Source: Rariloculus sp965263005
Lineage (GTDB): Bacteria; Pseudomonadota; Gammaproteobacteria; Steroidobacterales; Rariloculaceae
DNA length: 64,000 nucleotides
Assembly (NCBI RefSeq): GCF_965263005.1
Contig: NZ_OZ253579.1
Span: 3,224,001 to 3,288,000, forward strand
Reading direction: 5' to 3'
Shown piece by piece: positions 60,419-64,000 of the stretch. The translations under genes and the position numbers were made by a program. The first letter of the stretch is position 1. Each line of letters starts with the position of its first letter. The notes under the pieces are model-generated. The model saw only the letters and a program-made list of their open reading frames with translations. It was not told the DNA's origin and did not search any database.

Positions 60419-61089
60419 GTGGCCCCGAAATCCGTCTCGCTCGCCGCGCTCCTCGTCGGCGACGATCGCATCGTCAAGGCCCATGACCGTGGTACCTTAC
60501 CGCCTTGAACGCTCCGTAAGCTTCCCCATATCTGACACAGTCTGAAGTTGCAGTTTTCGGGCAGGATATCCCTGCGAGCAGACGCCGATGAAGAGAAGTT
60601 GATTCACTGAGACGCTGTTGTATCTCAGATTGTTCCGGCACGGATTTGTCGGATTATTTCTGTATGGCTGAGGCTGGATTTCTCACCAATTTTCTATCTA
60701 CTATTTATCCGACAATTCAGATAGTCAAGTAAACTACTGATATATCTCACAAAATAGAACTAGTCTAGTCTCGCACGCGTTCTGATTCCCGCGATCCGTA
60801 ATCAAACCGAAAGCGAGTAAATTCATATTCGTGCGTACCGCCGCGTACTCGGCATGTAACCGTTCCGTTGTGGGGGGATGAGTTCGGGTCTGTGAGGGGC
60901 GGGGCGCAGCAATGTCCCCGCCTACTCGGCCGATCAGTCGTTACCGTTCGGTACTACCGTGATTTCGATGCTGGCAGCACATCGAAATTCTCGCTCGCCC
61001 GCAGTTTCCTGCCCCTACCCGCTCGGCTACCACGGCACCACCGAACAATTACGATCAATCAGATCAATCACGAACCGAGGGAAGGCAGA
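60419..61089. other. AT-rich gap without a gene
   Basis: About 670 bp with no convincing ORF. The part from about 60600 to 60780 is clearly poorer in GC than its surroundings and is rich in ATATCTC- and TATCTACTATTTATC-like words. It may include integration or regulatory sites of the island, but none can be assigned. Confidence 0.45.
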
Positions 61090-61412
61090 ACCAAGAGTTG
61101 GCGCGCTTCCAGTACCAGTCGTCAAGTGAGCAAATGCGGTCCATCCCCCGAGAACGCAACGGCGGCGAATGTCGCCATAACCCTAAGCGTTGCCTTCCGT
61201 CTTGTCATCCCGCAACTTCGGTGCGCGGGGCTAACCGATGTTCCCACTTGCCGAACGTTTCCTACCTTGATCCGCACCCGGCCGGCACGCTGGACGAATC
61301 CACCGGATTGCGGGCAGTTGGGCACATCTACGCGGACGACAAGAGCGATTGCACCGAGCTGACCGATGACCTGCCAGCAAAACCCCGGAGCGAAACGCCT
61401 GCTGCCAAATGA
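61090..61412 (+). pseudogene. Remnant of a GFA-family (glutathione-dependent formaldehyde-activating-like) gene
   Basis: The frame shows ELARFQYQSSSEQMRSI, an unmatched middle, then SYLDPHPAGTLDESTGLRAVGHIYADDKSDCTELTDDLP. The end matches the GFA/CENP-V family signature (G-T-L-D-x-x-x-G-x-x-P-x-x-H-I-x-x-x-D-K-x-x-W-x-x-x-x-D-x-L-P). The zinc-binding Cys pairs of an intact protein are not recognisable, so this is degenerate. Confidence 0.5.
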
Positions 61413-61515
61413 GGTTCGGGTGTTTTTCGCCACGACGCGCAACACCACTACCCATCGATCATAAGCGATGCGGCCAAGACAGCCTCGTAACCGGTGCGCC
61501 GAAAATACCTGGAGC

Positions 61516-61728
61516 TCAGGGTAAGCCGGTCGTACGGCTCCAGAGCATGAGCCTGCCGATTTCCGAGGCGCAATCTCCGACGGCGATGGTTTTGAGCATG
61601 ACCCTGAGGTCGGCGTAGGTTTCCACGCCATTTATCTTCGCCATCTCTATCGGACAGGCGACCCGGCCCCAGGCCACGGCGCCTTCGCCGTGCCCGCCCG
61701 ACAGCGCGTTGTTGCGGTTCAACGCCAC
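61516..61728 (-). pseudogene. IS66-family transposase C-terminal remnant
   Basis: Reads ALNRNNALSGGHGEGAVAWGRVACPIEMAKINGVETYADLR, MLKTIAVGDCASEIGRLMLW. This is the conserved tail of IS66-type TnpC (R-K-N-x-L-F-x-G-x-x-x-G-A-x-x-W, then K-L-N-G-V-x-P, and S-x-I-x-x-L-x-P-W). No other IS66 genes are present. The IS1111-type element lies directly to its right and may have inserted here. Confidence 0.65.
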
Positions 61729-61869
61729 GGTCTACAGCGACAAATGGAATGGACGCCTCCCACTCCCTGATGTCGGAGACCGAGAGGATCGAGGTGGACC
61801 CTCCGAGCCGACGGCATCTAAAGTGCCCAATGGGGAAGCATGGGCTTCCCAGGCAAAACGGAGGGTCCA

Positions 61870-62897
61870 ATGATGAACATTAGCAAAACCATCGTGGGTG
61901 TGGACGTCGCCAAGCGCGTGTTTCAGCTTTATTGGGTCGAAGGGGACACGGGCGAGGAGATGAACGTGCGCCTCAGTCGGGCGAAGTTCCTGAACCACTC
62001 CGCCAATCGCGTGCCGTGTCTGGTCGCGATGGAAGCGTGCGGCGGCTCGCAGCACTGGGCGCCTCGGTTACAGGACTTTGGCCACGAGGTTCGGATTCTG
62101 CCGGCGAATCGGGTTCGAGCGTTCGTGCGCGGCAACAAGAACGATGCGCACGACGCGCGGGCGATTTGGATCGCGGTGCAGCAACCGGGCTAAGGACGGT
62201 TGCGGTGAAGACCGAAGAGCAACAGGCGGTACTGGCGCGGCATCGTATGCGCCAGCAGTTGGTGAAGTTCCGGACTGCGCAGATCAACGGCCTGCGCGGC
62301 CTGTTGGCCGAGTACGGCGAGGTGATGCCGAAGGGCCGAGCGGGTCTGAAGCGCGATCTCCCCGGCGCCTTGGCGCGTGTCTCGGAGCGCCTACCGGGCA
62401 TGGCCACGGAGACATTGCGCGAGCAATGGGCGCGGGTGCTACACCTCGATGAGCAGATCGCGCGGATCGAGCGCCGGCTCGGGCTCTGGCACAGAAACAA
62501 CGAAGCGAGTCGCCGGATTGCGGAAATCCCCGGTGTGGGCGTATTGAGCGCGACCGCCGCGGTGGCCGCGATGGGCGACCCGAAGGCGTTTAAGTCGGGA
62601 CGCGAATTTGCCGCCTGGCTGGGTCTCGTGCCCCGTCACACCGGCACCGGCGGGCGGGTGCAGATGTTTGGCATCTCCAAGCGGGGCGACACCTACCTTC
62701 GCACCTTACTGATCCACGGTGCCCGCTCGGTATTCGCCAACAGCAAGGCGCCGCCGGCCTGGGCCGGGCGCGTGGCGGAGCGGCGGCCGGCAAACGTTGC
62801 GACGGTGGCCCTGGCCAACAAGACGGCGCGCATCATCTGGGCCTTGCTGGCCCATGATCGAACGTATCAACGGGACTTGGTCAGCCAGCCGGGCTAG
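61870..62897 (+). pseudogene. IS110/IS1111-type transposase with a frameshift at about 62190
   Basis: The first frame (ATG 61870 or 61873) reads NISKTIVGVDVAKRVFQLYWV, with the first Asp of the DEDD site, and FVRGNKNDAHDARAIWIAVQQPG, then stops at TAA 62191-62193. The homology continues one frame over with LRTVAVKTEEQQAVLARHRMRQQLVKFRTAQINGLRGLL, IPGVGVLSATAAVAAMGDPKAFKSGREFAAWLGLVPR and GGRVQMFGISKRGDTYLRTLLIHGARS, the transposase_20 domain. Restoring one base between P-G and L-R joins them into about 341 residues, the normal length. The copy is therefore probably inactive unless the error is in the assembly. Confidence 0.85.
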
Positions 62898-63141
62898 ATT
62901 CGGTTGGCAACGAACAGGAGGTAGTGGCTGAAAGTTGCGCAAGGCACGACACGGTGTGATGGCGAACAGGTCGGACCGCGGTTCGCAAAACCTGAATCTT
63001 GATTCGAGCTTGGAGCTCGGGCGACAAATGAGGTGCGGATCGGCGGATTCCATCAGGGCCCGCAGGTGAGAAGTCCTGCACAAACAGGCCGGATATAAAA
63101 CTGCAACCTGCCCGTCAGACCACTACATCGGCCTTGACATC
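62898..63141 (+). ncRNA. Right-end noncoding region of the IS1111 element, candidate bridge RNA
   Basis: In the IS1111 group the guide (bridge) RNA is known to be encoded downstream of the recombinase. Here about 240 bp between the stop codon and the right inverted repeat hold no ORF but have paired segments such as GATTCGAGCTTGGAGCTCGGG. The RNA is inferred from position only; I could not derive its fold. Confidence 0.3.
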
Positions 63142-63393
63142 GGGAGGCGTCCATATAAATCAAGATGAGAATTCTCACCCCGGTTGTCGCGCTACACCAC
63201 GGGCCGAACGGCGCTCAAAGCTTGCCATTCGAAAATTCCAGCCGAAACCGACGGTCCCGGCACGCGCCCATGGCCGGACAATAGCGCCAGGACCCGCTGG
63301 CCCGCCAGTCAGCGCCACACGATCTTGTCATTGATCGTACAGCGCCAGTTCACGTTCGTGGTCCCACGGACGCTGCAACGTTGGATTTCCGGC

Positions 63394-63798
63394 CTAATCA
63401 CGCTTGAGGATGCCATTCACGCGATCCGTGCCTCCGGCCCGGGCCGCACGACGCGCCCTGCGTACACCGGCACGCTGAACATCGCGGGACCCACTCGTGC
63501 GATGGCCCCCCCGCAGAGCCCCCACTGGACCTTGCCGGTCCCCGGTCGCCCGCCGCGGCGATCGACGGCCGTGCCATCGTGCCGCCGCCCGACAAGCGTT
63601 GCCCCGGTCTCGAGTCGACGTCCGCCGCCGTGTTTTGGCCCAGGCGTTCAGGTCCGCTTTGCGATAGCGCACATGCCGGCCAAAGCGATAGAAAACAGGG
63701 CCCTCGCCCGTCCCCCGGTAGCGCTCGAGCGTGCGCGGCGAAAGCCCGAGCCAATCGCCTGCTTCGCGCGGAGAGAGAAACATCGATACAAATTCCAT
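63394..63798 (-). CDS. Helix-turn-helix excisionase-like protein
   Basis: 134 residues from ATG 63798, with GGAGAAGGAGG just upstream. LSPREAGDWLGLSPRTLERYRGTGEGPVFYRFGRHVRYRKADLNAWA is a MerR/excisionase-type winged helix (pattern: trp/ala-rich helix, R-T-L-x-x-x-R, G-P-x-F-x-x-x-G-x-x-V-R-Y, L-x-x-W). Known relatives are 60-90 residues; this one carries an extra Arg/Ala-rich tail of about 70 residues that may be the result of a lost stop or a frameshift. It probably regulates or excises the island with the integrase at 59183. Confidence 0.78.
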   Translation of the reverse strand: MEFVSMFLSPREAGDWLGLSPRTLERYRGTGEGPVFYRFGRHVRYRKADLNAWAKTRRRTSTRDRGNACRAAARWHGRRSPRRATGDRQGPVGALRGGHRTSGSRDVQRAGVRRARRAARAGGTDRVNGILKRD

Positions 63799-63952
63799 GT
63801 CAACCTCCTTCTCCTCGGTCGCCCCGGACGATCCCGGGGCGCACATGCGATTATCCAACTGGAAATGGCACCGATTGGGAAGGGTCGTTTTTTGCGATTG
63901 CCGAAAACGACCCCCCCCCTTGACTGCCATGGTCCGAGATTCCCGACTGGCG

Positions 63953-64000
63953 TTACCGCTTGGCTACCAGATCCCGGTAACCGCCGTCCATCAGCCTGTG
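63953..64000 (-). CDS. Possible 3' end of a gene running off the window
   Basis: The minus strand reads RLMDGGYRDLVAKR then TAA at 63955-63953. It looks like a protein C-terminus and would sit upstream of the excisionase gene on the same strand, but only 15 codons are visible. A run of nine C (63911-63919) lies in the space between the two. Low confidence. Confidence 0.3.
   Translation of the reverse strand, partial: HRLMDGGYRDLVAKR

Larger units (their letters stand above)
61750..63153 (+). mobile_element. IS110-family, IS1111-group insertion sequence (frameshifted)
   Basis: Subterminal inverted repeats TGGACGCCTCCC (61750-61761) and GGGAGGCGTCCA (63142-63153), perfect over 12 bp, bracket one transposase gene; subterminal IRs are a trait of the IS1111 group. 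The true ends lie a few bases outside. About 240 bp of noncoding sequence follows the transposase and about 110 bp precede it. A second inverted pair, TGGACCCTCCG (61795-61805) and CGGAGGGTCCA (61859-61869), lies just before the gene. Confidence 0.82.

Noticed and set aside
61870..62897. Programmed frameshifting in the IS1111 transposase
   Set aside because: IS110-family transposases are normally one ORF and no slippery heptamer is visible at 62190; a one-base deletion is simpler.
63931..64000. tRNA-like sequence (AGCCAAGCGGTAACGC on the minus strand) at the right edge
   Set aside because: Only a D-arm-like word is present, no anticodon and T arms pair, and the stretch reads better as a protein C-terminus.

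Overview
The window is about 64 kb of high-GC bacterial DNA. Its gene content fits an uncultured gammaproteobacterium with an oxidative, envelope-rich metabolism: TonB-dependent receptors, PQQ-type propeller dehydrogenases, DUF5916, DUF6152, MmgE/PrpD and a tripartite tricarboxylate (TTT) transporter. This taxonomic call is an inference; there is no rRNA or tRNA gene to anchor it. Genes are mostly monocistronic or in short operons, many products carry signal peptides, and the gaps are full of gene remnants and repeats.

Layout. 1-8.2 kb: a partial unknown gene, a Tat-exported MmgE/PrpD protein, a class V aminotransferase, an alpha/beta hydrolase and a DUF5916 outer-membrane protein, with an integrase scrap and an NHL-protein scrap. 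8.7-10.7 kb: a 160-bp inverted-repeat element, then a gene read here as one exported selenoprotein of the UGSC type with an in-frame UGA at codon 140. 10.8-19.9 kb: malonyl-CoA decarboxylase and IS3 scars, a cytochrome c-PQQ propeller dehydrogenase, two metallo-beta-lactamase (MBL) fold hydrolases, and DUF6152 genes with members of a secreted family. 20-24.7 kb: a LinD-like glutathione transferase, a second predicted selenoprotein (redoxin with a U-P-F-C site), a sugar-isomerase-like TIM barrel, a lipoprotein PPIase and a PepSY membrane protein. 25-42.4 kb: a transglycosylase-like lipoprotein, a membrane cytochrome, then a long minus-strand block with a PQQ dehydrogenase, a PrpF/LigU-type isomerase, a TctA-TctB fusion, TctC, an exported HpcH/HpaI aldolase, a TcuA-like flavoprotein, a tannase/feruloyl esterase, arylamine N-acetyltransferase, a LigJ-like 4-oxalomesaconate hydratase and a c-type cytochrome propeller protein. 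I read this block as uptake and breakdown of plant or lignin-derived aromatic or tricarboxylic acids. 42.5-52.5 kb: a PQQ dehydrogenase and two TonB receptors among decayed copies of the same genes. 52.6-59 kb: an orphan group II intron domain V, a Phd/PIN toxin-antitoxin pair, a MetF-like protein, another MBL protein with DUF6152, and a glutathionyl-hydroquinone reductase. 59.2-64 kb: the start of an integrated island with a tyrosine integrase, an AT-rich gap, GFA and IS66 scraps, a frameshifted IS1111-type element and an excisionase-like gene.

The strongest novel signals are the two UGA-interrupted reading frames. Each has a Cys three residues after the UGA, continues in the same frame with clear homology, and has a stem-loop with G residues in the loop at bacterial SECIS distance. 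The next is a 160-bp palindromic element present in five copies, whose CTAG ends form or abut the stop codons of neighbouring genes.
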